This document shows, in pieces, positions 29,760-40,250 of a DNA stretch of 64,000 nucleotides. The DNA lies in the NCBI GenBank assembly GCA_964036045.1, contig OZ038379.1:122149706-122213705 (forward strand). The letters are read 5' to 3'. This DNA comes from Eutreptiella sp. 'Long Island Sound 2002' (Eukaryota > Euglenozoa > Euglenophyceae > Eutreptiales > Eutreptiaceae). The translations under genes were made by a program, and so were the position numbers. Position 1 is the first letter of the stretch, and every line of letters starts with the position of its first letter. Under the pieces are notes generated by a model. It saw only the letters and a program-made list of their open reading frames with translations, made no database searches and was not told the DNA's origin.

Positions 29760-31900
29760 AACGGGGGCAGACCACCAGGCGAGGTGCGCAGGGGCCTGGG
29801 GGGGGGAGGGGTCCGTGCCCGGGGTCCTGGAGCGGCGGGGGGAGGACGTGGACCTGTGGTGGTGGTGGGGTGGCGGTGCCTGGGGAAGCGGGAGCAGCAG
29901 TGGCGGGGGCTGGCGGTGGAGGACGGGTACGGGCGGAGGGGGGAACGGGAGGGGGAGGTGGACATGGGGCGGCGGTGGTGCGCTTGGTGGCGTCTGGGGG
30001 GGCGGGAGTGGTGGTCGCGGGTGCTGGGGGTGGTGGATGGGTATGGGCGGCGGGGGGAACGGGGAGCCGGGGGGGGGCCTGTGGGGGGAGGGGGAGGTGG
30101 ACGTGGGGCGGCGGTGGCGTGCCTGGCGGCGCCGGGGGGAGGGGGACCGGTGAAGCGGCCGGAGGGGGGAGGGAGAGGTGGACATGGGGCGGCGGTGGCG
30201 CTCCTGGTGGCGCCCGGGGGAGCGGGAGCGGCGGGAGCGGGGTCCCGGGGGGTCGTGGTGGCACCTGGGGGAGCGGGAGCGGTGCGAATGTGTGGTTGAG
30301 GCGCGGTGGCGGTGTGGGGAGTGTGGGCGTCGGGGGCGAGTGTGCCGTGCGGGGGGGGGAGCGGGAGCGCCGCCGTTTGCGGGACCGGGCCTCATCGCTC
30401 GAGTTGGGCCAGTCAGGAGGCGTCGGCGGGTCCTGGGGGGCGTCGCGTGGTGCTGCATGGTACTGGGGGGGGGGGGAGGTCCCCTGTCGTCCATGGATCC
30501 GCCACGTAGGGGTGTGGTGGCGGCAGCGGCTGGTGGTATGGGTCGAGTGACTGTCCTTGGCGGCGTTGGGCTCGGGGGGCCCCTTCGGCGTGCACGTGGT
30601 GGCCGGGGGGATACGGTTCCTGGTACGGGGGGGGTGGCTGGAACAGGGGGGGTGGCCCCTGGTGGTAGGTGGGGTATGCGGGTGGAGCGCTCGGTGGCTG
30701 CCATCCCATTCGCTGGCGCTGTTCGTGCACGGGGGGTTGTGGCCCGGTGGGGTAGGGTCGTGGGCAGTGGTAGTGGTGGGAGTGGTGTTCGTGGTGGTGG
30801 TGCCGGGGCTGCTGGTGGTGGTGGCGTTGGTAGTGGTGGGGTTGGTGTTGCGGGTATGGCCCTTGGACCCCTTGCTGGTATTCGGGTCCCCCTTGTGGGG
30901 GTGGGGGGTCGGGCATCGTGTGCAGCTCCTGGGGCTGCACTATGTGGGGGGCAGGGGGGGCGGGTCGGGGGCCGGGCTTGACGGTGACGGTGGTCGAGGG
31001 GTCCCACGTCCCTGGGTCGGTTTCGCCGGCGGTGGTGGTGGTTTGTGGGGGATGGATGACGGGGCGCTTGGTGAGGGGGATGTTGACGAGGGTTTGGACG
31101 GCATCGTGTTGGGTGGCCGCCTCTGCGGTGGTGGTGGCTGCCGTTGGGAGGGGGGCGTGGGTTGTGGTGGGTTGGGGGTCCTCGCTTGGGTTAGGGTTTG
31201 GGTTAGGGCGGTGTCGGTTGGGTTTGTGTCGTTGCGTTTGTGGTGTTGTGTGTGCTCGCTTGGGCGCCGGTTGGGGTTTGGGGTCGGGTTTCGGGTTGGG
31301 GTCTGGTTCCAGGTTGAGGAGGACCTCTGTCCGGAGGTGTGAGGGCGCCGATGTCGGGTCGGGGGTCTTTCTGGTGCGTTGCCGGGGTGCCTGAGTCGCC
31401 TGTGTGGGGGTCGGGGGGTCCGTGTGTGCGGCCGCGGCTTTGGCTTTTGCCGTGGCCTTGAGGATGAGGGCGGCGGGGAGGGGGGGGTCGGAGGATGAGG
31501 TGGAGGATGAGGAAGAGGTGGTGGACGCGGGTTGGGCTGTGATGCGGGCGGGCTTGTGGGCAGCGGCTTCTGCTGCGGCCACAGCGGGGAGGATGGAGGG
31601 CATGTCCTCGGGCTGTAGGTTTGGGGCGGGCGGCTGGGGGGGGCCGGTCGTGACCTGGCGGTCCGGCGGGCCGATTTGGTCGGCAGCGGCGGGGAAGGGA
31701 GGCGCGGGGCTGTGGCCTTCTCCTCCTGGGCTTGGCTGGGCCGAGTCCTGCAATGTGTGAGGTTGTGTGGGTTGGCGTCCGCGAGGGGGGAACAGTTCGC
31801 GTGGGCTGCATTCAGGGGCCAGGGGGGATGGGCCTGGGTCTTCTGGGGTGTGTGCGGGGGGCGTGGGCGGGCCACTGGGTGGGGTGGGCGTGCCGCGGGG
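29760..31900 (-). repeat. LINE copy 2: proline-rich low-complexity coding tract
   Basis: Recurring peptides such as HVHLPLPP and PPPHPQPPPPP arise from an extremely C-rich coding strand. All minus-strand frames are open for long distances. The + strand has many G-runs that could form G-quadruplexes. Confidence 0.6.
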
Positions 31901-32279
31901 CGCGGGGCTCCTCTTGGCGGGTGTGTGCGGGTTGTCGAGTGTCGGGGGTGGTGAGGGGTGTCTGGCGGGTGGGTGTGTGGCGGGCGTGTGCTGGTGTTCG
32001 GGCGGGTGGGGGAGGCCCGTGTCGCAGGGCCCGGGGGTGCGCGCGATGGTGGGCATGTGTGGGTCTCCGAGTGAGCAGCGAAAGGGGAGGGGCATGGGTG
32101 AAGATTGTGCCCTGGGGTGTGTTGTGTCGGTGTATGTGTCCGCTCGCCGCGGCGCGCTTGCGTGGCCAGTTGTAGGCCGGGCGGTTTGGAGGAGAAGCTT
32201 GCCGTCTTCTGCTGCCGCGGCAAGGATTTTGCAGACGAGCTTGCGTATCTGGTGGACCTCTTGGTCAGTGGTGGGAAGG

Positions 32280-32760
32280 GGGTATGCTAGCTTTGGGCTA
32301 AGACCCACGCGGCTGAGGACGCTGTGGATGGCGTGGTACCCGCAGGTGAGGGATTGCTGCGGTCTGGGAGGGTGGTTTGGCCGCGTGTCCAGGCCCGCCT
32401 CGACTTGTGTGTGGGCGGTGGCGATGGCCCAAATCCAGGGCACGGTCCCCGTGGGTGGCCAGCGGCGCTGGACTCAGTGGGTCAGGCAGAGCATGGCCAA
32501 TCCCAGGTGGTAGCCCGCCTTCCCTGAGGTAATTTTGGCCAGGGCGCGGGCTGGGGGCTTGTCCCCTGGCTGGAGGACGCCCCTGAGGACCTTGTGCTGG
32601 GTGGTGGGGTCCCCTACTGCCCCTGGTGGCGCGGTCCCTGGGGCGAGCATGGTGTCTGTCCCTTTGACGAGCCTTTGCGGGCCGGGGGACGTAGCCGTAG
32701 CGGCTATCACGTAGTAGTGCCCGCGCTCGAGGACTGTAACCCAGACCTCCGGCGGGGGGT
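32280..32760 (-). pseudogene. LINE copy 2: putative cysteine protease domain
   Basis: The minus strand reads VTVLERGHYYVIAAT (candidate His), LAKITSGKAGYHLGLAML, a TGA, VPWIWAIATAHTQ, and QQSLTCGYHAIHSVLSRVGL with the Gln and Cys spacing of Ulp1/C48-like proteases. The copy 1 version differs at a few residues but keeps His, Gln and Cys. A cysteine protease is a reported component of Dualen LINEs. The function for this element (for example polyprotein or SUMO/ubiquitin processing) is unproven. Confidence 0.5.
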
Positions 32761-33793
32761 GGTCACTGTCTGTAGGTGGGGGGAGGAGGTCATCGTCTGG
32801 GGTGCGGAGGCCGGCGGCGCGGAGGGCGGTGTCCCAGGTTGGTGCGGTGGCCTGTTCCCACTGCTCCGGGCGGTTCGGGTCCGCTGGGTGGTCCTTCTCC
32901 GCTGGGGCCCGTCGTAGGCGTACGGTCCCTCGACGCGTGACGTTGATGTCCGTGTTGTGTGTCAGGGCCTGGCCCCACTTGATGGGGGGGATCCAGACGT
33001 GCTGGCCCTAGGTGTGTTTGCGGGCTCGCCAGAGTACGAGGTCTACGATGGCCTCGTGGAGGCCGTTGCCTGGGGTGGTCAGGTCCCGGAGGGCTTTGAC
33101 GGTGAGCTTGGTCCAGTCCTCTTGTAGGCGGTACCAGCCCAGGGGGGTGGTTGGGGCCCTGTCTTGGAGGGTTGCTCGGAGGAGGTCGGGGTCGCCGATG
33201 GTGGCCAGTGTGAGGGGGGGGTGCCCCGGGTCCGGGGGGGGTGGGCTGGATGGGTTGCCGGGGTCTTGCGCGTCTACGTCGACGTATGGTTGGCCCTGGT
33301 TGGGCTCGGCCGGGCTGGGCGGTGCCGGGTGGCTTCTTGGGTGGGAGATGGGCTTCGTGGCGCTGTGGTGGTGTCTTGGAGGCCTGCAGATGGAGATGGG
33401 GGGCTTGCGGGGCGCGGAGTGGGTTAGTGGACGTCTGGGTCATGCACGGCATGGTAATGGATGAGACGCTGCATGTGTTCCCTGGCGGTGGGGTCGGTGA
33501 GTTGCTCCGCGTGTGTTAACAGGAGGTGTTTGCGATGTACCATTTAGGCTGCTGCTCTGCGGACTGCCTCTAGCTGGAGGTGCGCTGCTGCCTCCATTGG
33601 GCTTTCCGTGTGTTTGGTGAGGTGTCAGTGCAGGGCCTGTGTCACCGCCCCTCTCATGGTGGCTTCTTTGATCAGGGGATCCCGGAAGAGGTGTTCGGTG
33701 TCCTGGTGTGCGTGGATGTGGGTTGGCCATCCTTCGTGTTGTCGTAGGATTTCCGCCGGGGACCAGCCCACTAGCGTGTCCCTGCCTGTATGG

Positions 33794-33847
33794 GCATTTC
33801 TTGAAGTGTTCCCAGTCCTCCGGGGTGGTGTGGTCGCACGGGCAACA
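33794..33847 (-). pseudogene. LINE copy 2: CCHC zinc finger downstream of RNase H
   Basis: CCPCDHTTPEDWEHFKKCP gives C-x2-C-x9-H-x4-C spacing, as in the C-terminal fingers of many LINE proteins. It is in the RNase H frame after a TAG at 33887-33889 and is followed by a frameshift near 33785. Confidence 0.65.
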
Positions 33848-33886
33848 GGTGTTCTCTTCGGAGACGTGGATGGGCTTGCGGGCGAG

Positions 33887-35269
33887 CTATCTGGCGACCC
33901 TGGTGACGAATGGTAGTTGCTCCCTGAGGAGCTGGATGCGTCGTTTTTCGGGGTGGGCTGGGACGTTTGCTGGGCGCGGTGCTGAGTGGTAGAGGGGGAT
34001 TTGCAGTCTGTCCTGGAGCTCCTGGATGTGCGCCTGGCTGTCTGCGTGGCCGAGCACGCGGGCGAGATGTTGGATGGGGTTGGGGTAGTGGTATGCTCTC
34101 TCGTGGCAGGAATAGGGGGCGTCCTCTGGTACCCAGTCCGGGGTCTGATGGGGCTCGGGTACGGGGGGTATGTGTTGGAGGTGTGTGTGGTTTCGGCTGA
34201 GGTCAGGGATCTGGAGGGTTGGTAGGTGCGTTGTGCGCTGGTGTACTGCCTGGTTGTCGACCTTACCATTTCCGTATTGGTGTCTGTGGGACTCTTGTTT
34301 CACGAAGTGGAGTTGGACGTAGGGGGGAAGGCTGCAAAGGGTATTCCAGAGCAGCAGTGCCTGGGTGCCGAGGCTCGTCGCAGTGGCTTTGTGAAGTGGT
34401 TGCCTTGCTATGCGGAGGAGCAGGTGTGTGTCGACAGTGCCGTCTACCACGAACCAGACCCAGACGATGTGCGGGAGGTGGGCGGGTAGGCTGGCCGCGA
34501 TCTTGGCGATGGCGTCGGCCATGGCCCCTAGCCCCCCGTAGGTGGTGTGGCCCGTGTGGTGGTCCATGTGGTAGTATCCCCCGGTGTGGGTTAGCTGCAG
34601 GGTGGCCCCCCCGGTGATGGGCGTGAGGGCGGATTCGCCTGAGGCGTTGGTGAAGAAGAGCCGGTGCGCCGGTGATGGTTGGGGGAGGCGGCATGGTTTC
34701 ATGGGCAGGTAGGTGTATATGGCGAGGCCTGTGGCGAGGTGGGCTACTGGGGTTGTGGGCTGCTGGCTGGGGGTGGCGTACACCCCTATTCCTTTGGAGA
34801 TGATGCGTTTCGCTTGGCAGGACATGGCTATGAGTCCGTGCTCCGGCTGTCATTGTGTGAGGTAGGAGTAGATGTAGTGGAGGATGTAGGCTGTGTCTGG
34901 GTTTAGGTCGTGGCATGTGGGGGTTTGTGTTACGTGCTCCGGTGTGTGGCAGGAGTGGTGGAGCGGATAGTAGGGGTGCTCGTGCTTGCTCGTTCTGCCT
35001 GGCTCGTACATGCTGTAACGAATGGCGACCCCTGCCGGGTCAGGGCGGGGCCGGGTGGGTGTAGTGGTGAAGAGCCATTTGGGCGCGTGGTCGGGGTTCC
35101 ACGCTACCATGGGGTTAGTGTCGGTGCGGTGGAACCATGGGGCTACCCATGCGTAGGCCTGTGGTGGTAGGTGGGTTGTGGGGTGGGTGTGGTGGCGTGC
35201 TATGAGGTGTAGTACGGGCCATGGTGTGGTTGGTGCCCTGGGGTCACAGGCCCAACATGTGGGTGGCAT
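33887..35269 (-). pseudogene. LINE copy 2: linker and RNase H domain
   Basis: One frame, broken only by TGA at 34850-34852, runs from 35269. The linker contains CWACDPRAP and WVAPWFHRTDTNPMVAW. The RNase H part has RLFFTNASGESALTPITGGA, in which the usual first catalytic Asp of a TDASG motif is Asn. It continues with GGLGAMADAIAKI (Glu expected nearby), WVWFVVDGTVDTHLLL (Asp) and YGNGKVDNQAV (final Asp region). TAG at 33887 ends the segment where a Gln codon is expected. RNase H domains are present in the I, R1 and Dualen LINE groups. Confidence 0.7.
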
Positions 35270-35421
35270 GCTCTGGGAGTCATCGGGGACCCGTGGTAGG
35301 TCTCAGGCGGTCATGTGGTGTTTCGGTATGCGCCATTTTGCCCCGTGGTGGATGACGGTGGTCTGCGTGGGTTTGGCTTCATTCAGGGCCAGTAGTAGGG
35401 TTAGTGGTGGGACTGGGCCCG

Positions 35422-37578
35422 TCACCGGGGGGACGGGTTGGTGTTTTGAGCGGTGGGTGCGTAGGGCCGTGTCGCTGGGATGGGTCGGGGGTGTTGCTTT
35501 TGGAATTCTCGGTAGGCTGCTCGCATGTCTTTGCTTCTCGGCAGAGTGCGTCCCGCTGCTCGTGCCGTCTGCGTGAGGTACTGGTGGAAGAGGCGGTATT
35601 GAGGCCTTTCAGGACGCTGTAGAAAGGGGGAGTGGTGTGCCCCGCTGTGGTGCAGGACCCGCATTTGGGGGAGGCTGACGTATACTACATTGATGGAGGC
35701 CCCGACAAGGTCTATGGTGTGGATGGTGCCCTTGGGGTGAATGTGGAGGTCCCCGCAGAGAATTGCTAGAGGCCCTTCGTGTGGGCACGTGTGGTTGGCG
35801 AGTATGGCGTGGTGTGGGGATGGGAGGAGAAGCTGCAGGTGGTTCCACAGGCGCGTGTTCTTGTCGGTGGGCATGCCCGTCTGGTGGAGTGTCCAGCGCG
35901 GGCATGTGTTGCGGGCCCGTTGTGCGGCTTGGAGGCGGATTGTGGCGACCTCGCGGACCTCCGGTGAGTGGTTGTGGGTCATGCGGTGAAGGGGGAGGGC
36001 GGTGTGTCTGGTGTAGGCCGCTTTCACCTCGTCACCTATGGCGTCCCCATAGTGGGGCCATGCCGCTCGGATGGTGCGGGTGGGTATGGAGGTGGGCCAG
36101 CCCCCGTGTGCTGCCCATGCCTTGGTCACGGCGCCTCTGGCCGGCTTGAGGGCGGTGGTGGGGTGTGTCAGGTGGAGTGCTTGGAAGCCTATGGAGGCGT
36201 TCAAGACCCTGGTGACGTAGTACGCCTGGCTCTGGTGGGACAGGAAGAGGGCCTTGGTGGTCGGGGACGCATATCTGGGGAGACCGGTGAGGTGTGATTG
36301 CAACTTGGGAGGGAGGGTGGCGTCCTCAGGGTTGGTGGCCTGGATTACCCCCAGGTGGGTGGTGGTTGTCACGACTTGCATGGGGGGCCCTTTTGGCCCT
36401 AGGGTGGGTGGTGTGGCAGACCCCTTGATCATGGCCACTGACCTTGTGGGGTGGACGATGAGGTTGTTGTGGGAGAGGTAGGAGACGGTCACGTCCAGTA
36501 AGTCATTGGCCTGTTGGGTGACCGTTGGCCTGGGGTCCGGGGCATGGGGTTCGTGCGGGGTGTGCGTGACCGTGAGGTTGGTGTCGTCCGCGAAGCCCAC
36601 CAGGGGGGAGAGGAGGGGGTAGGGTGCGTAGGCCGGGTAATCCTGCTCGATTGCGAGGGCCAGGGGGAGCGTCACGGGAAGGTACAGAAACGGGCCTTCT
36701 GCTCCTCCTCGGGGGACCCCGCTGCCTGGCTCGAGGAAGGGGGTGAGGCCTGCTCCAGTGCGGACCTTGTATTTGCGGGTGCGGATGTAGCCGGAGGCGA
36801 AGTTGTAGAAGGGGAGGCCTAGGCGTTTCCACACCGCTTCTAGAAGGAGCCAGGGGGTGTTCGGGAAGGCTCCTTTCACGTCGAGGGAGGCGATGATGAG
36901 GTCCACCGGGTCCATGTCGGCGATGGTGTCCTGGAGGAGAATGGCCTCGTGTGGGGACCGGTCTGGGATGGCCCCCCAGAGGCTGGCTGGTATGTGGGGG
37001 TCCAGGTGGGGGCGGATGCGGCGTAGGAGGATGGTCCAAACGATTTTGACCTCCTTGACTGCACAGACTATGGGGCGCCAGTTGTCCGGGTTTGCCCAGT
37101 CCCCTTTTCTGTAGAGGGGGCGGACAACGTTTGGCCAGTCTGGTGGCAGGGGGGTTTGCCCCGTGACGATGTCCCAGAGGCGGTGGGCGAGGATGCGGAG
37201 GAGGTGGGCGGGGAGGTTGTAGTATGCCTCCGCAGGGAGGCCGTCGTAGCCTGGGGTTTTGTGTTGCCGGAGACTGTGGATGGCCTTCTGGACTTCGTGG
37301 ATGGTGAAGGGGCGTTTTTTCAGTTTCCTCCTCTGGGCGTGGTTGAAGACCCAAGGGAGGCGGTCGATTTTGGCCTTGGTGTCTGGGTCCAGTGTGTCTT
37401 GGGTGGGCGTGTGTTGCTGGAGGAAGGTGTCTTGGGTGGCTTGGAGCACTGTGGCTGGGTCGTTGGTGAGGGAGCTGTCCTCCTGCCGGACCGTGGTGAT
37501 GGTGCGGTGGCCAGTGTCCGTCATGGCGTCGTTGTGGTGGCGAATGGCCTTGTAGGGGAGTTCATGTTGCGCATCACC
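35422..37578 (-). CDS. LINE copy 2: non-LTR reverse transcriptase
   Basis: About 715 uninterrupted codons carry the LINE RT motifs in order: FTIHEVQKAIHSLRQHKTPGYD with GLPAEAYY, the DWPNVVRPLYRKGD and NWRPIVC segment, LIIASLDVKGAFPNTPW, GSGVPRGGAEGPFLYLPVTL, GFADDTNLTV (F-A-D-D catalytic box) and VTTTTHLGVIQ (the LG thumb motif). The frame is continuous with the endonuclease frame upstream once the inverted-repeat element at 37579-38259 is ignored. It nicks-and-primes cDNA synthesis at the target together with the APE domain. It ends at TGA 35422-35424. Confidence 0.9.
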   Translation of the reverse strand, partial: GDAQHELPYKAIRHHNDAMTDTGHRTITTVRQEDSSLTNDPATVLQATQDTFLQQHTPTQDTLDPDTKAKIDRLPWVFNHAQRRKLKKRPFTIHEVQKAIHSLRQHKTPGYDGLPAEAYYNLPAHLLRILAHRLWDIVTGQTPLPPDWPNVVRPLYRKGDWANPDNWRPIVCAVKEVKIVWTILLRRIRPHLDPHIPASLWGAIPDRSPHEAILLQDTIADMDPVDLIIASLDVKGAFPNTPWLLLEAVWKRLGLPFYNFASGYIRTRKYKVRTGAGLTPFLEPGSGVPRGGAEGPFLYLPVTLPLALAIEQDYPAYAPYPLLSPLVGFADDTNLTVTHTPHEPHAPDPRPTVTQQANDLLDVTVSYLSHNNLIVHPTRSVAMIKGSATPPTLGPKGPPMQVVTTTTHLGVIQATNPEDATLPPKLQSHLTGLPRYASPTTKALFLSHQSQAYYVTRVLNASIGFQALHLTHPTTALKPARGAVTKAWAAHGGWPTSIPTRTIRAAWPHYGDAIGDEVKAAYTRHTALPLHRMTHNHSPEVREVATIRLQAAQRARNTCPRWTLHQTGMPTDKNTRLWNHLQLLLPSPHHAILANHTCPHEGPLAILCGDLHIHPKGTIHTIDLVGASINVVYVSLPQMRVLHHSGAHHSPFLQRPERPQYRLFHQYLTQTARAAGRTLPRSKDMRAAYREFQKQHPRPIPATRPYAPTAQNTNPSPR

Positions 37579-38262
37579 TATGATTTTAGCAGCTGTTTTT
37601 TCCCAAAATTCAAAAAGTCGACAAGAAGGGGTTTTTCGCGTGGAAAGACCTATTTTTTTGGTTTCTAGGGCCCGAAAATAGGGGGGGGGGTCCTCCCACC
37701 CGAACCTTGTCCAAAAATATCAAAAGCCCTGAAATTTGGCCTATTTTGGAATATTTTTGCCTCCTCTGGGCTGGTCCTGCAGAACAGTGCTGCACACCAG
37801 TGTACCTGCCTATAGAGGATTTGTGACAGAAATTCCAATTTTCTTTGGATTCTCTGGCCCTAAAATAGGGATGGGGGGGTTCCTCCCACCCGAGCTTTCT
37901 CCCAAACCATCAAAAACCCTGGAACTCGGCCTATTTTGGAGTATTTTTGTCTGCTCTGGGGTGGTGCAGCAGCAAGGTATTGATCTCGGGGACACGCTCA
38001 TGCCTTTACTTTGCTTCCAACTGCGAAAAAAAGTGGACTTTTTGGCGATTTTCTATTGCGCACGGCGGTCGGGAATCTGAAACTCGCGTACGCGGCAGTT
38101 GTTGACAGTTGATCTGCGGCTCCAGCTCCAGCGACAGCATAATTGTGTTAAAATTTTGAGAAAACACAAAATCAACAGTACTACTGTGTGCAGTTTGACA
38201 TCGCCGTTCTGAAAATGCATGACTTTCAATTTTGGGAAAAAACAGCTGCTAAAATCATAGGT
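37576..38262. mobile_element. MITE-like element with 35-bp perfect terminal inverted repeats
   Basis: The 35 bases at 37576-37610 (starting ACCTATGATTTTAGCAGC) are the exact reverse complement of 38228-38262. The interior is noncoding and AT-rich and contains a partial direct duplication: a ~140-bp block at 37650-37790 recurs at 37835-37980 (CTCCCACCCGA, GGCCTATTTTGGA, TATTTTTG). It separates the APE and RT parts of the LINE. TA dinucleotides at both ends would fit a Tc1/mariner-type TSD, but removal of exactly 681 bp (37579-38259) is what restores the codon register, so the TSD is unclear. Confidence 0.85.
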
Positions 38263-39440
38263 ATACCGTTCCTGTTCCTGGGCGATGCGCTGTTGCCTGT
38301 GGATGTGCCACCGCTGCAGGTCTGCCCTGATGTGGGCTATCTGCGTCCTGCACTGGTGTATTTGGCGGCAGGTTTGGGGGGTGTCGGTGTGGAGGAGGGT
38401 CGCCAGTTGTTGCTTCGCATGCCAGAGGTCATGGAGCATGTCCCCTAGGGCCGTGGGTGGTTGGTCGTCGTCTGTGTGGGGGTGTTGCTGGAAGCCGCAG
38501 GCGACAGCGGCCGTGCGCATGGCTGTCAGTAGGTCGGTGGGGTCTGGTTGGATGCGCCGGGCGCGGTCTATGGCCCTGTGATATTGGGACCAGGCATGCT
38601 TGTCATGCAGTGGGGGCATCTTCAGGGGGGGTTGTAGGCCTTGGTCCGCATCCTCTGGGGGGCTTGGGGGAAGGTTGGGTATGGTGAGGCGGATGTGCAG
38701 GGGGCTATGGCCTGTGGGTCCCAGCGGGAGGGGTCCATATCGGGCCTCCGCCCGGATGATGGTGGTGGGGTCAGCATAGCATACGTCGATGCGGGATGGG
38801 GCGGCATCTGTTTGGTGGGGGAAGGGGGATGGTTGGCCTTCGAGGTTGGCCGTCAGGTCCCTGAGCCCCAGTATTTCGATGGTCTTGCAGACTGCATGGT
38901 CCTGGGGTGTGGCCTGTCCCCCTCGGTCCGCCCGGCGGGGCGCGGCGTTCATGTCGCCGATGATGATTGTGGGGGCGAGCATGGCCATCTGGCGGTATGC
39001 CTCGGCTAGGGCTTGGAGGAAGGGTTCCGTGGCGTCGCCGAAGGGGACGTTGGCGTTGATGACGTTGAGTTGCCATCCGTCCCCGACGACCTCATAGACA
39101 CCTAGCCTCCCTGGGACGCTGAGGTGGTGGACGAGGTGGACGTGGATGCCGGTTCGGGCGTATAGGGGGGTCCCCTTGTGCCAGTAGCATTTGTACGCTT
39201 TCTGGTCCGGGGTATATATGGGGGTGGTATCTGGGGGGTCGTCGCGTTGTAGGCCCTGTTCCTGGAAGGCGAGGAGGTGGGGAACCCACCCCGGCCCCTG
39301 TGCCATCGGGAGCTCCTGGAGGGCGGTTGTGGTGTCCTTGGAGTATGTGACGGCCGGGTGGTTGAGGTCGAGGAGGTTGAAGGTGCCCTCGGTGGGGGCG
39401 GGCCGGGGCTGTGGAGGCTTGTGCCCTCGGCCCTTGCCCC
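38260..39440 (-). CDS. LINE copy 2: AP-type (APE) endonuclease domain
   Basis: The frame begins with EGTFNLLDLNHPAVTYSK and HLLAFQEQGL (catalytic Glu of the LQE motif). It continues with GWQLNVINANVPFGD, TIIIGDMNAAP (Asp/Asn pair), PSRIDVCYAD (SRID motif) and PTGHSPLHIRL, where the usual SDH is replaced but His is kept. The ~100 following residues lead towards RT. The enzyme nicks target DNA to prime reverse transcription. A Met at 39306 is not a credible start because the first motifs lie upstream. The inverted-repeat element interrupts it at 38259. Confidence 0.88.
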
Positions 39441-39441
39441 G

Positions 39442-40250
39442 TCAGGGAGGGGGACTGGGGCTCTGGGACTTTTTGCCAGGTAGGCCAGGTAGGCGCGGCT
39501 GGAGGAGGCCTTGGCTCCACTCCGGGGGGAGCTCCCCAGTGTATTTGGTGCCTCTGTGGGCCTTGTTCTCTTCGGTGCGGAGTCGGATGGGGTGGGCGCT
39601 GGTGAGCTCCCCGGTGTGGCCTTCTGGCTTGTCCGGGGCGCTGCTGCCTTGGTCTAGCTCCTTTTGATGGTGCCAGACCACCCGGATCTGTGGCCCGCCG
39701 TTGTCCCCCGGGTCGCGGAGGCGGTACAGGATCGTGCCCTCACACCAGATCCAGTCGCCTGTGTGGTCGTTGCGGAAGGGCTGCTGGACCTTCGCGCCCT
39801 TTTCGAATCCTGGGTACGCCTGGGGCGGGGGCGGTGCTGGTGGCGGGAGGGAGGATGATGAGGATGCCTGGTCGGGGTGGGGCGGTGGTAATGATGGGAG
39901 GGAGGATGACGAGGATGCTTGGTCCGGGTTAGCTGGGTGGGTCGGGTGGGGTGCGGGGGTTTGGGAGGTCGCTGCTTTTCCAGCTTGGTTGGGGGCAGGT
40001 GCGCCCCTTTTCCGTCTCGCCCGCTTGGCTGGGACTGGAGGTACGGGGGCTGGGGGGGCGTGGGGTTTGAAGAAGGGGTGCGTTGTTTGCTGGCCCGGAT
40101 CCCTCAGTGGGGGTTCTGCCGGCGTTTGCATGTTCGCTTTCGCGTGGCTGCTCATGAGGTCGGCGAGCTTGCGCACGGTCTCCGGGGGATCGGATGGCCA
40201 TGGCAGTGGCGCCGGGCTGTCGTCGAAGGGGTGGGAGCGTGGTAGTTCCT
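39442..40250 (-). CDS. LINE copy 2: ORF1-like region, C-terminal half
   Basis: The frame carries ETVRKLADLMSSHAKANMQ, a basic KRARRKRGAPAP stretch, and two tandem copies of PDQASSSSSLP separated by a proline tract. A globular segment follows (PGFEKGAKVQQPF, DWIWCEGTILYRL, QIRVVWHHQKE). It ends at 39442, just before the APE frame. Such a basic, low-complexity protein upstream of the endonuclease resembles a LINE gag-like ORF1, but no family domain is recognised. A frameshift near 40235 connects it to the next segment. Confidence 0.5.

Noticed and set aside
37579-38259. Firm Tc1/mariner assignment of the MITE-like element from flanking TA
   Set aside because: The TA is part of the symmetric ends, and counting it as a TSD would not restore the LINE codon register.
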